In this document: positions 8,997 through 17,342 of the stretch, piece by piece
Position numbering within the stretch: the stretch's first letter is position 1
How the letters are laid out: each line of letters opens with the position of its first letter
Origin: Methylobacterium sp. PvR107
GTDB lineage: Bacteria > Pseudomonadota > Alphaproteobacteria > Rhizobiales > Beijerinckiaceae
Assembly: GCF_017833295.1 (NCBI RefSeq)
Contig: NZ_JAFIBW010000001.1
Location: forward strand, 2,556,001-2,620,000
Length of the DNA: 64,000 bases
Direction of reading: 5' to 3'
Made by a program: the position numbers and the translations under genes
The notes under the pieces: model-generated
Told to the model about the DNA's origin: nothing
Database searches by the model: none
The model's input: the letters and a program-made list of their open reading frames with translations, nothing else

Positions 8997-9953
8997 ATGC
9001 GACTGCCCGATTTCGAGGCCTGGGCGGTGTTCGCCAAGGTGGTGGAGACCGGCTCCTTCGGTCGGGCCGCGGCCGATCTCGGGCTGTCGAAGGGCACGGT
9101 CTCCAAGGCTGTCGCGCGGCTGGAGAGCCGGATCGGAGCGAGGCTGTTCAACCGCACCTCGCGCAAGCTCGCGCTCACCGAGGCCGGAACGGCGGCCAGG
9201 GCGAGTGCCGCGCGCATCCTCGCCGAGGGCGAGGCGGCCGAAGCCCTCGCCACCGCGGGCGCCACGGAACCGCGGGGCTTGGTGCGGCTCGCCGCGCCCA
9301 TGACCTTCGGGGTGATGCACGTGGCGCCGCTCCTGCCCGATTTCCTCGACCAGCATCCGGCCGTGTCGGTGGACCTGCACCTCTCCGACGCGGTGGTCGA
9401 CCTCGTCGGCGGCGGCTTCGATATCGGTCTGCGCATCGCGGCCCTGCCGGACTCGTCCCTGCGGGCGCGCCGCCTCTGCGCGATCCGGCGGTCGCTCGTG
9501 GCCACGCCCGCCTATCTCGACCGGCAGGGCCGCCCCGAGCATCCGGACGACCTCGCTCGGCACGCCTGCCTCGGCTACGCCTACCTGCCGACGCCCGACC
9601 GCTGGCGTTTCGTGGACGGGACCGGGGCCGAGGCCGTCATCGTGCCCGGCGGTCAGTTGCGGGCGAACAACGCCGAGGCGCTCGCGCCGGCGCTCCGGGC
9701 CGGCCTCGGTCTCGCGCTGCAGCCGGACTTCATGATCTGGGACGACCTGGAGGCGGGCCGCCTGGAGCGGGTCCTGCCCGGCTGGTCGCCGCCGCCGATC
9801 GCCCTTCACCTCGTCACGCCGCCCGGCGACCCGCGCCCGGCCCGGGTAACCGCTCTGATCGGCTACCTCGTGCAGAGGCTCGCGCAGGCCCCCTGGGCGG
9901 ATCCGCACGGGCGTTCCGTTCCGCCGGCCGAACCGCGCTCCAGGAAAAACTAA
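8997..9953 (+). CDS. LysR-family transcriptional regulator
   Basis: A 318-residue LTTR with an N-terminal winged helix-turn-helix (FAKVVETGSFGRAAADLGLSKGTVSKAVARLESRIGARLF) and a C-terminal periplasmic-binding-like effector domain (VRLAAPMTFGVMHVAPLL, PAVSVDLHLSDAVVDLV). It is transcribed away from the ring-cleaving dioxygenase, hydrolase and DoxX operon and is the natural candidate for its regulator. By similarity to the CrgA/AphB-like subgroup it could sense quinones or electrophiles; that is inference. Confidence 0.9.
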   Translation: MRLPDFEAWAVFAKVVETGSFGRAAADLGLSKGTVSKAVARLESRIGARLFNRTSRKLALTEAGTAARASAARILAEGEAAEALATAGATEPRGLVRLAAPMTFGVMHVAPLLPDFLDQHPAVSVDLHLSDAVVDLVGGGFDIGLRIAALPDSSLRARRLCAIRRSLVATPAYLDRQGRPEHPDDLARHACLGYAYLPTPDRWRFVDGTGAEAVIVPGGQLRANNAEALAPALRAGLGLALQPDFMIWDDLEAGRLERVLPGWSPPPIALHLVTPPGDPRPARVTALIGYLVQRLAQAPWADPHGRSVPPAEPRSRKN

Positions 9954-10137
9954 TGTATTTGAGGGCAATTTGACGGGCTTTGGAATATGTTCCCCGCCCC
10001 GTCTACGCTCGCTCGGCACAGAGCGGGCGCGTCCCGTGAATCCGCCTTGGGATGGGAGTGAATGGTGTGCGATTGCCCGGTGCCGGCCCAAGCCCCTCGA
10101 CCTCAGCGGGGCAGATGGTCCGGCTGCACGTCCGCAC

Positions 10138-10190
10138 GCACTCTAGAGAGTGCCAGCCGCGCGTCAGGTTCCCTTTTTGGCAACCTGACG
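10138..10190. promoter_or_regulatory. Two stacked inverted repeats upstream of the GntR gene
   Basis: The first is GCACTCT-AG-AGAGTGC (10138-10153). The second is CGTCAGGTT-N11-AACCTGACG (10162-10190), a perfect 9-bp stem. There is no T-tract after the second, so a classical terminator is unlikely, although it lies downstream of the LysR gene. They occupy the middle of the 324-base gap 9954-10277. The rest of the gap has no credible gene. Confidence 0.45.
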
Positions 10191-10244
10191 TGATTATCGG
10201 CGCCGCTTCTGTCACCGGTAGGGTTTGATCGCTGCGGACCGCTA

Positions 10245-10260
10245 TGTATAAATGCGTACA
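10245..10260. promoter_or_regulatory. TGTA-N8-TACA site, probable GntR/FCD autoregulatory operator
   Basis: An imperfect palindrome, TGTA-taaatgcg-TACA, lies 18-33 bases before the GntR gene start. Regulators of the FadR/FCD subfamily commonly bind short TNGTNNNACNA-like palindromes rich in TGTA/TACA. Position and shape fit autoregulation. No binding data can be derived from sequence alone. Confidence 0.4.
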
Positions 10261-10277
10261 GTGATCCCGAGGCGTTG

Positions 10278-10973
10278 ATGTCCCCAGCGGTTCCGGCCCG
10301 ACCCGCATCCGACCGGTTGCGGCACAAGACCGTGGCGGCCGCCGTGGCCGACTCGCTTCGCCAGCGGATCCTGAACGGGGAATTGCCGCCCGGCGTCCAG
10401 CTCCGACAGGATGCGCTGGCCGAGGAGTTCGGGATCAGCCGGATCCCGGTGCGGGAAGCGCTCCTGCAGCTCGAAGCCAGCAACCTGGTCAAGATCATGC
10501 CGCACCGGGGTGCCGTGGTCTCGGGGCTGTCCCTGGAGGAGGTGGAAGACATCTTCCAACTGCGCTGCCAGCTCGAGCCGCAACTCCTGGCACTCTCCGC
10601 GCCCCATCTCACGAAGACTGACCTTCAGGACCTGCACGCGCTCTCGCGCGAGTACAACCGCGTGCTCAAGACTGGGGAGTCCCAAAGGTGGGGGGAGCTG
10701 AACAGCCGGTTCCACCTCGATCTCCTGCGGCATGCGGCCCGTCCGCGGGCGCTGACCATCGTGTCCGGCCTGCTGCAGGATTGCGATCGCCCGACCCGCA
10801 TCCAGCTCTCGACCCCGGACGACATCGCCCGTGCCGAGCTGGAGCACACGCAGATCCTGGACCTGTGCGAGGCGCGCAAATTCGACGCCGCGGCCGAACT
10901 CCTGCGCGCCCATATCGAGCATGTCGGGGTCTCCCTGATCGCGATCTACCGCGGCGCCCTCGCGGTCGCCTGA
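10278..10973 (+). CDS. GntR-family regulator, FadR subfamily with FCD domain
   Basis: A 231-residue regulator with an N-terminal GntR helix-turn-helix (LRQRILNGELPPGVQLRQDA, FGISRIPVREALLQLEASNLV) and an all-helical FCD effector domain. Metal-ligand positions are visible in NSRFHLDLL, LEHTQIL and AHIEHVG. FCD regulators bind small organic acids or amino acids. A TTG precedes the chosen ATG at 10278. The gene sits upstream of an aminotransferase, a DapA-type lyase and an amino-acid ABC transporter, so it may regulate an amino-acid or sugar-acid catabolic locus. That link is inference. Confidence 0.9.
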   Translation: MSPAVPARPASDRLRHKTVAAAVADSLRQRILNGELPPGVQLRQDALAEEFGISRIPVREALLQLEASNLVKIMPHRGAVVSGLSLEEVEDIFQLRCQLEPQLLALSAPHLTKTDLQDLHALSREYNRVLKTGESQRWGELNSRFHLDLLRHAARPRALTIVSGLLQDCDRPTRIQLSTPDDIARAELEHTQILDLCEARKFDAAAELLRAHIEHVGVSLIAIYRGALAVA

Positions 10974-11006
10974 CCGGGCGCGGGACCTTGACGCTGAAGC
11001 GTTTGC

Positions 11007-11121
11007 CCCGTCATCACGGGGCCACGCAGCGGGGCCCGGGTTCCAGGCACCCGGGTGGTTCTCGTTCTGCACCGACGGCGGTTCTCGATACCGGGCTCGC
11101 CTCCGGCGCCCCGGAACGACG
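11007..11121. repeat. Dispersed intergenic repeat, CGTCAT...ATGACG type
   Basis: A roughly 115-base block starting CCGTCATCACGGGGCC and ending GGCGCCCCGGAACGACG, so its two ends are near-complementary. An internal motif reads ATACCGGGCTCGCCTCCGGC. Related copies are at 22.05, 44.94 and 56.54 kb. The preceding GCTGAAGCGT is also shared with the 44.9 kb copy. It occupies most of the 401-base gap between the GntR regulator and the aminotransferase; I see no gene in the remainder. Confidence 0.65.
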
Positions 11122-11374
11122 AAGTGGTCGACCAGCCCGTTGGCCGGATCTCTGCCAGCATCAGCCTGTGATGCCGCCCTCGGCCTTGGAAACTTAGTCT
11201 CCGAAGCGATTGCCCCGGGTGCCGCCTTCGCGGGCCTGGACGGACGGGCCCGAACGCGTCAGGGTCCCGCCGATCACCCCTCTGCCGGGATCCTTGCAGG
11301 CGCGATGCCCGCCATCGGCCTGCCGCGTTGCGCGGGCATCGCGCATCCCGGCGCACGGAGAGCCGTCGCGAATC

Positions 11375-12568
11375 ATGGCCGCATCCTTCGCTCCTGCCGC
11401 GCCCGCCGATCTCGCGGACGCCCTCTCGGCGCGCATCCGGGGGATCGGCACGAGCCAGATCGGTCTCGTAGCGGATCGCGGGCGCGACGACCCGGAGGTC
11501 GTGAAGCTCTGGATCGGCGAGGGCGACCTGCCGACCCCGCCCTTCATCGTCGAGGCGGCGCACCGGGCCATGCTGGCGGGGCATACCCGCTACACCACGT
11601 CGCTGGGCCTGCCGGCGCTGCGGGCGGCGCTCGGCGCCTATCACGCGCGCCACTGGGGCGTTGAGATCCCGCCCGACCGGTTCGCCGTGACGGCCGGCGG
11701 CATGAACGCGATCATGCAGGCCGCCCAGGTGCTGCTGGAGCCCGGCGACGAGATCATCATCCCCTCTCCCGCCTGGCCGAACCTGCGCGAGGCCGTGCGC
11801 ATCACCGGGGGCGTGCCCGTGACGGTCCCGTATCGGAGGCTGCCCGACGGGCGCTTCGCCCTGCCGCTCGCCGATATCGAGGCGGCGCTGACGCCCCGCA
11901 CCCGCGTGATCATGATCAACTCGCCCTCGAACCCGACCGGCTGGACCATGCCGCTCGCGGAAATGACGGCGCTGCGCGACCTCGCCCGCGACCGCGGCCT
12001 GTGGATCCTCTCGGACGAGGTCTACGCGCACTTCACCTACGGCAACCGCATCGCGCCGTCCTTCCTCCAGATCTGCACGGAGGACGACCGGCTGATCGTG
12101 ACCAACACCTTCTCCAAGAACTGGGCGATGACCGGCTGGCGTGCCGGCTGGGTGATCTACCCCCGCGGTCTGGCGCCCACCTTCGCGAAGCTCGGGCAAT
12201 ACAGCACGACCTCGATCTCGACCTTCGTGCAGCACGCCTGCATCGCGGCGCTGGACGAGGGCGACAGCTTCATCCGCACCATGGTCGATCGCTGCGCCGA
12301 GGCCCGGGCGATCCTGGTGGACGGGCTGTCCCGGCTGCCGGGCGTGACGGTCGCGCCGCCGGACGGCGCCTTCTACCTCATGGCCCGGATGGGCGGCGAC
12401 GAGCCGAGCCTCGACTTCGCGCTCCGTCTGCTGCGGGACGCGAAGGTCGGTGTGGCCCCCGGCACCGCCTTCGGGCCCGAGGGCGAAGGCCTCGTGCGGA
12501 TCTGCTTCGCCATCAGCCCGGCCCTGGCCCGGGAGGCGGTGGCGCAGCTATCGGGCGTGCTGAGGTAG
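11375..12568 (+). CDS. Class I/II pyridoxal-phosphate aminotransferase
   Basis: A 397-residue fold-type I aminotransferase. Seen are the substrate/PLP segments GEGDLPTPPFI and YTTSLGLPALRAAL, NSPSNPTGWTM (Asn contact to PLP), ILSDEVYAHFTY (Asp and Tyr contacts), and TFSKNWAMTGWRAGW, where Lys248 forms the Schiff base. The Arg that binds the substrate carboxylate is in LVRICFAIS. Family members include aspartate and aromatic aminotransferases; specificity is unknown. The ATG at 11375 is chosen over an open upstream extension to 11210 because it gives the usual N-terminus. Confidence 0.9.
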   Translation: MAASFAPAAPADLADALSARIRGIGTSQIGLVADRGRDDPEVVKLWIGEGDLPTPPFIVEAAHRAMLAGHTRYTTSLGLPALRAALGAYHARHWGVEIPPDRFAVTAGGMNAIMQAAQVLLEPGDEIIIPSPAWPNLREAVRITGGVPVTVPYRRLPDGRFALPLADIEAALTPRTRVIMINSPSNPTGWTMPLAEMTALRDLARDRGLWILSDEVYAHFTYGNRIAPSFLQICTEDDRLIVTNTFSKNWAMTGWRAGWVIYPRGLAPTFAKLGQYSTTSISTFVQHACIAALDEGDSFIRTMVDRCAEARAILVDGLSRLPGVTVAPPDGAFYLMARMGGDEPSLDFALRLLRDAKVGVAPGTAFGPEGEGLVRICFAISPALAREAVAQLSGVLR

Positions 12569-12695
12569 CCGGATCCTGCCGGGCCAGCGCACTGACTCCA
12601 CGGCCCGGTACCCCACATGCGTTCCGGTCCGGGGAGGCGAATGCGCGTTCTGGCCCAGACCCCCTGCGGCATTCCAGCTGAAACAGTGGCCGACG

Positions 12696-13622
12696 TCACC
12701 GCCCCCAGCGCAGCACCAGAGCGTCGTTCCGGCGGGCGAGCTCGATCAGGCCCGCCCGGGTCGCCGGGTGGAGCGGCTGGATCGGCAGCCGCGCGATCTC
12801 GTGGGCGATCACCCCACCTGCCTGCATCAGCGCCTTGCAGGCGAGCAGCCCGCATTGCCGGTTCTCGTAGTTGATCAGCGGCAGCCAGCGTTCGTAGGCA
12901 TCCATCGCCTCCGTCCGGCGGCCGGCCGCGTAGGCGTCGGTGATCTGGCGGATCCCGTCCGGATAGGCGCCGCCGGTCATCGCCCCCGTGGCGCCGGCAT
13001 CGAGGTCGGCCATCAGGGTGATTGCCTCCTCGCCGTCCCAGGGGCCGACGACGGCGTCGCCCCCGAGGGCGATCAGCTCACGCAGCTTCGCGGCCGCCTG
13101 AGCGGTCTCGATCTTGAAATACGCGACGTTGGCGATCTCCCGGGCCATGCGCGCCAGGAAGGCGGCCGAGAGCGGCGTGCCCGAAACCGGGGCGTCCTGG
13201 ATCATGATCGGGATGGAGATCGCATCCGAAACGGCGCGGAAGAAGTCGTAGATGCCGAGCTCGGGCACGCGGATCGTGGCGCCATGATAGGGCGGCATGA
13301 TCATCACCATGGCGGCCCCGGCGTCCTGCGCCCGGCGCGAGCGCTCGGCGCAAACCTGCGTGGCGAAGTGCGTCGTGGTGACGATCACCGGCACGCGGCC
13401 GGCGACATGCTCCAGCACGGCGTGCATCACGCGCTCGCGCTCGTCGTCGGTGAGCACGAACTGCTCGGAGAAGTTCGCGAGGATGCAGATACCGTGACTG
13501 CCGGCCTCGATCATGAAGTCGATCGCCCGGCGCTGCCCGTCGAGGTCGAGGGCGCCGGAGGCGTCGAACACCGTGGGGGCGACCGGGAAGACGCCCCGGT
13601 AGGTCTGGGTGGGCGAGGTCAT
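12696..13622 (-). CDS. Dihydrodipicolinate synthase/N-acetylneuraminate lyase superfamily protein
   Basis: A 308-residue (beta/alpha)8 class I aldolase. The Schiff-base Lys is in NVAYFKIETAQAAAKL, and GICILANFSEQFVL and VIVTTTHFAT correspond to the pyruvate-binding motifs. The Tyr found in true DapA proteins is absent from the segment IPIMIQDAPVSGTPLS. Lysine-biosynthetic DapA is therefore unlikely. A sugar-acid dehydratase or aldolase, such as 2-keto-3-deoxy-sugar-acid enzymes, is more plausible. It is convergent with the aminotransferase and divergent from the ABC transporter. Confidence 0.85.
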   Translation of the reverse strand: MTSPTQTYRGVFPVAPTVFDASGALDLDGQRRAIDFMIEAGSHGICILANFSEQFVLTDDERERVMHAVLEHVAGRVPVIVTTTHFATQVCAERSRRAQDAGAAMVMIMPPYHGATIRVPELGIYDFFRAVSDAISIPIMIQDAPVSGTPLSAAFLARMAREIANVAYFKIETAQAAAKLRELIALGGDAVVGPWDGEEAITLMADLDAGATGAMTGGAYPDGIRQITDAYAAGRRTEAMDAYERWLPLINYENRQCGLLACKALMQAGGVIAHEIARLPIQPLHPATRAGLIELARRNDALVLRWGR

Positions 13623-13973
13623 GGGCGCTCCTTCCGTCGGTCGGGCTCCGCCCCGGCGCGTGACTCGCTCTAGGAATCGGGACCCGCCTCCATTTAGCAC
13701 GGACCCGCCGCGCCGCCGTCGTGACGCGGAGCGAGCGGTCGGGACAATGCAGCCCCACCGTCAGCGGCCGGCCGTCTGCTGGGTCCTGGACAGCGGTGGA
13801 TAAAGACGCGCGGCGCGGAGTAGAGCTTCACGACGGGACAGAAATCCGCCGCCGTTGATCCGGTCTCTTGCCAGCACCACCCGACTCGATTCATGGCTGC
13901 GATGCACGTGCGGAGCCGGGAACGACTTTCGCGACGGCGAGAGAACATTGTTATCGAGCAGGAGCAATTGAGA
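13623..13973. other. Intergenic region, no gene seen
   Basis: This 351-base divergent gap between the DapA-type lyase and the ABC transporter must hold both promoters. I see no convincing -35/-10 pair, terminator or conserved repeat. The strongest local signal is the AGGAG ribosome-binding site just before the binding-protein ATG. Confidence 0.4.
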
Positions 13974-14750
13974 ATGCGACTTTTCTCGACGGGCGTGGCC
14001 GCGATGCTGGCCGTCTCGGCGTTTCTCCTGGGCGCAGCCGCCCGGGCGGACGATCTTGACGCGATCCGCGCCGCCAAGACCCTGCGCATCGGCACCGAGG
14101 GGACCTACGCGCCCTTCACGTTCCACGATGCCTCCGGGGCGCTCGTCGGCTTCGACGTGGAGATCGGCCGCAAGGTCGCCGAGCAGCTCGGCGTCACACC
14201 GCAATTCCTTGAGGGCAAGTGGGACGGCCTGATCGCCGGGCTCGACGGCAAGCGCTACGACGTGGTGATCAACCAGGTCGGCATCACCAAGGAGCGGCAG
14301 GCGAAGTTCGACTTCTCAGAGCCCTATATTCGGGCGCGCGCCGTGCTGATCACCCGCGCCGACCGGGCGGACATCCGATCCTTCGCCGACCTGAAGGGCA
14401 AGAAGGCCGCGCAGAGCCTGACCAGCAACTTCGCGCGCCTCGCCGAGCAATCCGGGGCCGAGCTCGTTGGGACGGACGGATTCGACCAGTCGGTCCAGCT
14501 GGTCCTCACCGGGCGCGCCGACGCGACCATCAACGACAGCCTGTCGTTCCTCGACTTCCACAAGCAGAAGCCGAACGCCCCGGTGAAGATCGCCGCCGAG
14601 CAGCAGGACGCGGACGCGTCCGGGATCATCCTGCGCAAGAACAATCCCGCGCTGAAGGCCGCGATCGACAAGGCGCTGGAGGCGATCAAGGCCGATGGCA
14701 GCTACGCGGCGATCGCGCAGAAGTATTTCGGCGCCGACGTCTCGAAATAG
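13974..14750 (+). CDS. Polar amino-acid ABC transporter, periplasmic binding protein
   Basis: A 258-residue SBP_bac_3-type binding protein with a signal peptide (MRLFSTGVAAMLAVSAFLLG...AARA). Family motifs include LRIGTEGTYAPFTFHDASG, LVGFDVEIGRKVAEQLG and YDVVINQVGITKERQAKFDFS. It most resembles cystine/glutamine binders of the FliY/TcyJ type. The ATG at 13974 has a good AGGAG site and gives the signal peptide; an in-frame ATG at 13893 does not. The permease and ATPase follow after a gap that holds a repeat. Confidence 0.92.
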   Translation: MRLFSTGVAAMLAVSAFLLGAAARADDLDAIRAAKTLRIGTEGTYAPFTFHDASGALVGFDVEIGRKVAEQLGVTPQFLEGKWDGLIAGLDGKRYDVVINQVGITKERQAKFDFSEPYIRARAVLITRADRADIRSFADLKGKKAAQSLTSNFARLAEQSGAELVGTDGFDQSVQLVLTGRADATINDSLSFLDFHKQKPNAPVKIAAEQQDADASGIILRKNNPALKAAIDKALEAIKADGSYAAIAQKYFGADVSK

Positions 14751-14766
14751 ACCGGGGCCGCAGCGC

Positions 14767-14880
14767 GCTCCCCTCCCCCTTGCGAGGAGGGATTGGCGGT
14801 GGCGGTGGTTCAGGATCGAGCGATGCCGCGCCTTCTGCGCCACCCCCACCCCTGACCCCTCTCCGCACGGGCGGGGGAAA
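14767..14880 (+). repeat. Operon-embedded ~110-bp repeat, copy 1
   Basis: A block with arms rich in CTCCCC/GGGGAG, an internal core GTGGTTCAGGATCGAGCG, and the end CACCCCTGACCCCTCTCCGC. It matches, base for base over much of its length, the reverse complement of 53817-53928. It lies between the binding protein and the permease of one ABC transporter, in the transcription direction. The remaining bases to 15106 hold no gene I can support. Confidence 0.75.
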
Positions 14881-15106
14881 CCGCCCTCCTCAAGGCTCTG
14901 GTGCCCGACCGAGATCCCGGAAGTTGCAAGCTCGCACGGGAACGGGCCCCGCGCACGTTCCTGATGTCTCGTTGCCGGGCAGCTGGGTGCCTCCGAAAGC
15001 TCCCTCGGGATGGAAGGCCCGCGCCCCATCCATCGCGACGAACATCCCAGCCGGCCGCCGAACCTGTATAGCCGGTCACACTCCGCCCGGAAGGACACGC
15101 CACCCC

Positions 15107-15787
15107 GTGCCGCACTGGCTCGACCTCATGCTCCAGTCGCTCGAGCCGCTGCTCGCAGCGGGCCTGCGCTTCACCGTTCCGCTGACCCTCATCGCCTTCG
15201 CCCTGGGCCTGGGGCTCGGCCTCGGGACCGCCCTCGTGCGCCTGTTCGCGCCCCGCCCGCTGGCGGCGCTGGCATGGCTCTACGTGTGGATCTTCCGGGG
15301 CACCCCGCTCCTCGTGCAGCTCTTCGTGATCTTCTACGGCCTGCCGAGCGCCGGGATCCTGATCGACGCCTTTCCGGCCGCGGTGATCGGCTTCACGCTC
15401 AACGTCGGCGCCTACACGTCGGAGATCATCCGGGCCGCCATCGGGTCCCTCCCGCGCGGCCAGTGGGAGGCGTCCTACGCGATCGGCATGACGCCGAGCC
15501 AAACCCTGCGCCGCACGATCCTGCCGCAGGCCGCGCGGGTCGCGGTGCCGCCGCTCGGCAATTCCTTCATCGCCCTCGTGAAGGACACCTCCCTCGCCGC
15601 CGCCATCACCGTGCCGGAGCTGTTCCAGGCGGCGCAGCGCATCGTCGCCGTCACCTACGAGCCGCTGATCCTCTACAGCGAGGCCGCCCTGATCTACCTA
15701 GTCCTGTCTTCGCTCCTGTCCTGGCTTCAGACGCTCCTGGAGCGGCGCCTCGGCCGCTACGGCGGCTACCTGGAGGCGCGCGCGTGA
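15107..15787 (+). CDS. Polar amino-acid ABC transporter permease
   Basis: A 226-residue inner-membrane permease of the HisMQ family. It has several hydrophobic helices (FTVPLTLIAFALGLGLGLG, IDAFPAAVIGFTLNVGAY) and the EAA loop that docks the ATPase (GQWEASYAIGMTPSQTLRRTILPQA). The N-terminus VPHWLDLML is typical of cystine-type permeases and supports the GTG at 15107; ATG 15128 is an alternative. The stop overlaps the ATPase start (GTGA). Confidence 0.92.
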   Translation: MPHWLDLMLQSLEPLLAAGLRFTVPLTLIAFALGLGLGLGTALVRLFAPRPLAALAWLYVWIFRGTPLLVQLFVIFYGLPSAGILIDAFPAAVIGFTLNVGAYTSEIIRAAIGSLPRGQWEASYAIGMTPSQTLRRTILPQAARVAVPPLGNSFIALVKDTSLAAAITVPELFQAAQRIVAVTYEPLILYSEAALIYLVLSSLLSWLQTLLERRLGRYGGYLEARA

Positions 15788-16545
15788 TTGCCCTGTCGGC
15801 CATCGAGAAGCGCTTCGGCGCCACAACGGTCCTGCACGGCGTCGACCTCGCCGTTGCGGAGGGGCGGGTCACGGCGCTGATCGGCCCGTCGGGCTCGGGC
15901 AAGTCGACGCTCCTGCGCTGCGTGAACCTGCTGGAAATCCCGCAGGCGGGGACCCTCACCCTCGGCGATCTCCGCCTCACCTTCCGGCCGGACAGCCCGC
16001 CGGCGCGGCGCGCGGTGCTCGCCATGCGCCGGCAGACCGGCATGGTGTTCCAGAACTTCCAGCTCTTCCCCCACCGCACCGTTCTGGAGAACGTCACGGA
16101 GGGGCTCGTGACCGTCGCCCGGTGGCCGCAGGCCAGGGCACGGACGCGCGCTCTGGAATTGCTGGACCGGGTCGGCCTCGCCCACAAGGCGGCGGACTGG
16201 CCCGCCAGCCTGTCGGGCGGCCAGCAGCAGCGGGTGGCGATCGCCCGGGCCCTCGCCCCCGCCCCGCGCCTGCTGCTCTGCGACGAGCCGACCTCGGCCC
16301 TGGATCCGGAACTCGCCGCCGAGGTGGTCGACGTGCTGGCCGGCCTCGCGGGCGAAGGCATGACCATGCTGATGGCAACCCACGACCTGCGCCTCGCGCG
16401 GCGCGTCGCCGACCGGGTGGTGTTCCTCGAAGGCGGCGGGATCGTCGAGCAGGGACCGGCCGCCGACCTGTTCGGGCGCCCGAGCGATCCGCGCACCCGC
16501 CGCTTCATCCGGACCTTGCTCGGCGAGGCGGCGGACCAGAGCTGA
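15784..16545 (+). CDS. Polar amino-acid ABC transporter ATPase
   Basis: A 253-residue ABC ATPase with Walker A GPSGSGKST, Q-loop region MVFQNFQLFPH, signature LSGGQQQR, Walker B LLLCDEPTSALD and H-loop MATHD. It powers uptake by the preceding permease and binding protein. Start is the GTG at 15784, overlapping the permease stop. The transported amino acid is not fixed by sequence; cystine or a related polar amino acid is likely. Confidence 0.94.
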   Translation: MIALSAIEKRFGATTVLHGVDLAVAEGRVTALIGPSGSGKSTLLRCVNLLEIPQAGTLTLGDLRLTFRPDSPPARRAVLAMRRQTGMVFQNFQLFPHRTVLENVTEGLVTVARWPQARARTRALELLDRVGLAHKAADWPASLSGGQQQRVAIARALAPAPRLLLCDEPTSALDPELAAEVVDVLAGLAGEGMTMLMATHDLRLARRVADRVVFLEGGGIVEQGPAADLFGRPSDPRTRRFIRTLLGEAADQS

Positions 16546-16576
16546 TCCGCGGTCCGAGCCCCCGGGTTCCTGTCGT

Positions 16577-16732
16577 TCAGCGCGACAGGCAGCGCAGGCT
16601 GAGGAGGTCATCGCGGGTCGGCGCGGTCCCGAAGATCAGGGGCCGCCACGCCGGCAGCGTTGCGAGGATCAGGCCGGCGGTCAGGACGAGCCAGGGAAGA
16701 ACCGGACGGAGGCCGAAGCCGGCGGCCCTCAT
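16577..16732 (-). CDS. Small membrane protein downstream of DUF2243
   Basis: A 51-residue frame too short for routine ORF lists, beginning MRAAGFGLRPVLPWL and ending RDDLLSLRCLSR. It has one strong hydrophobic helix (LVLTAGLILATLPA). Its ATG overlaps the stop of the DUF2243 frame (ATGA), the arrangement expected of a coupled downstream gene. If the DUF2243 frame is truly broken, translation of this gene may be affected as well. Function unknown. Confidence 0.5.
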   Translation of the reverse strand: MRAAGFGLRPVLPWLVLTAGLILATLPAWRPLIFGTAPTRDDLLSLRCLSR

Positions 16733-17235
16733 GCGGCGGCCCGCGCCGCCGAGGCCTCCGCCGCGCGGCCGTCCTGCACGAGGCCCAGGCCCGCGGCCAG
16801 CAGGCCGCCCCAGGGCAGGAATCCGATGTCCCGAAAGAGCCCCTGCGCCTGCGGCACCCGTTCGTTGACGTGATGCACGCCGAGGTTCTCGCGGTCGATC
16901 ACCCCCTCGACGGGATTGAACAGGCTCCAGCCGATCAGGAGCGGCCCGGCGCGCAGCTTGCTGGACCAGGCGCGATGCGTGCGGTGCGCGGCCCGCCAGA
17001 GGATGAACCGCCGGAGGACGACGAAGACGTATGTCGTGCTGTCAAAGATGCCGTCCCACAGGGTGTTCAGCGCGAGATCCGCGATCGTATCGATCGGGTA
17101 TCAGGAGCTCAGCATGTGATGCCATTGCAGGACTTGGTGCAGCACGATCCCGTCGCAGAAGCCGCCGAGACCGAGCCCGAACAGGATCCCGGCGCTCAGC
17201 GGAAACGCGCGTTCCCGGGTTGCCGCCTCTGCCAT
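16729..17235 (-). pseudogene. DUF2243 membrane protein interrupted by an in-frame stop
   Basis: The frame from ATG 17235 reads MAEAATRERAFPLSAG, then FGLGLGGFCDGIVLHQVLQWHHMLSS. A TGA follows at codon 45 (17103-17101). The homology then continues in the same frame for 123 more codons: YPIDTIADLALNTLWDGIF, YVFVVLRRFILWRAAHRT, LLIGWSLFNPVEGVIDREN and FRDIGFLPWGGLL. These are the conserved segments of DUF2243 membrane proteins, often found near cytochrome oxidase assembly genes. A single base change would restore it. It is either a recent pseudogene, a sequencing error, or a readthrough site. Confidence 0.8.
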
Positions 17236-17342
17236 GCTTACATCCAGCTCGGGAAGGACCGGGATAACGGCGGTCGCGCGCCTCATACCCTCATCGCGAG
17301 CGCACCGCAGGGAAGGAATCCCTCTGGGAGCACGGAAATCCA

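Noticed and set aside
8874..10091. Upstream extension of the dioxygenase frame to 10091
   Set aside because: It runs antisense to the LysR gene and through the palindromic operator. The dioxygenase family start is at 8873.
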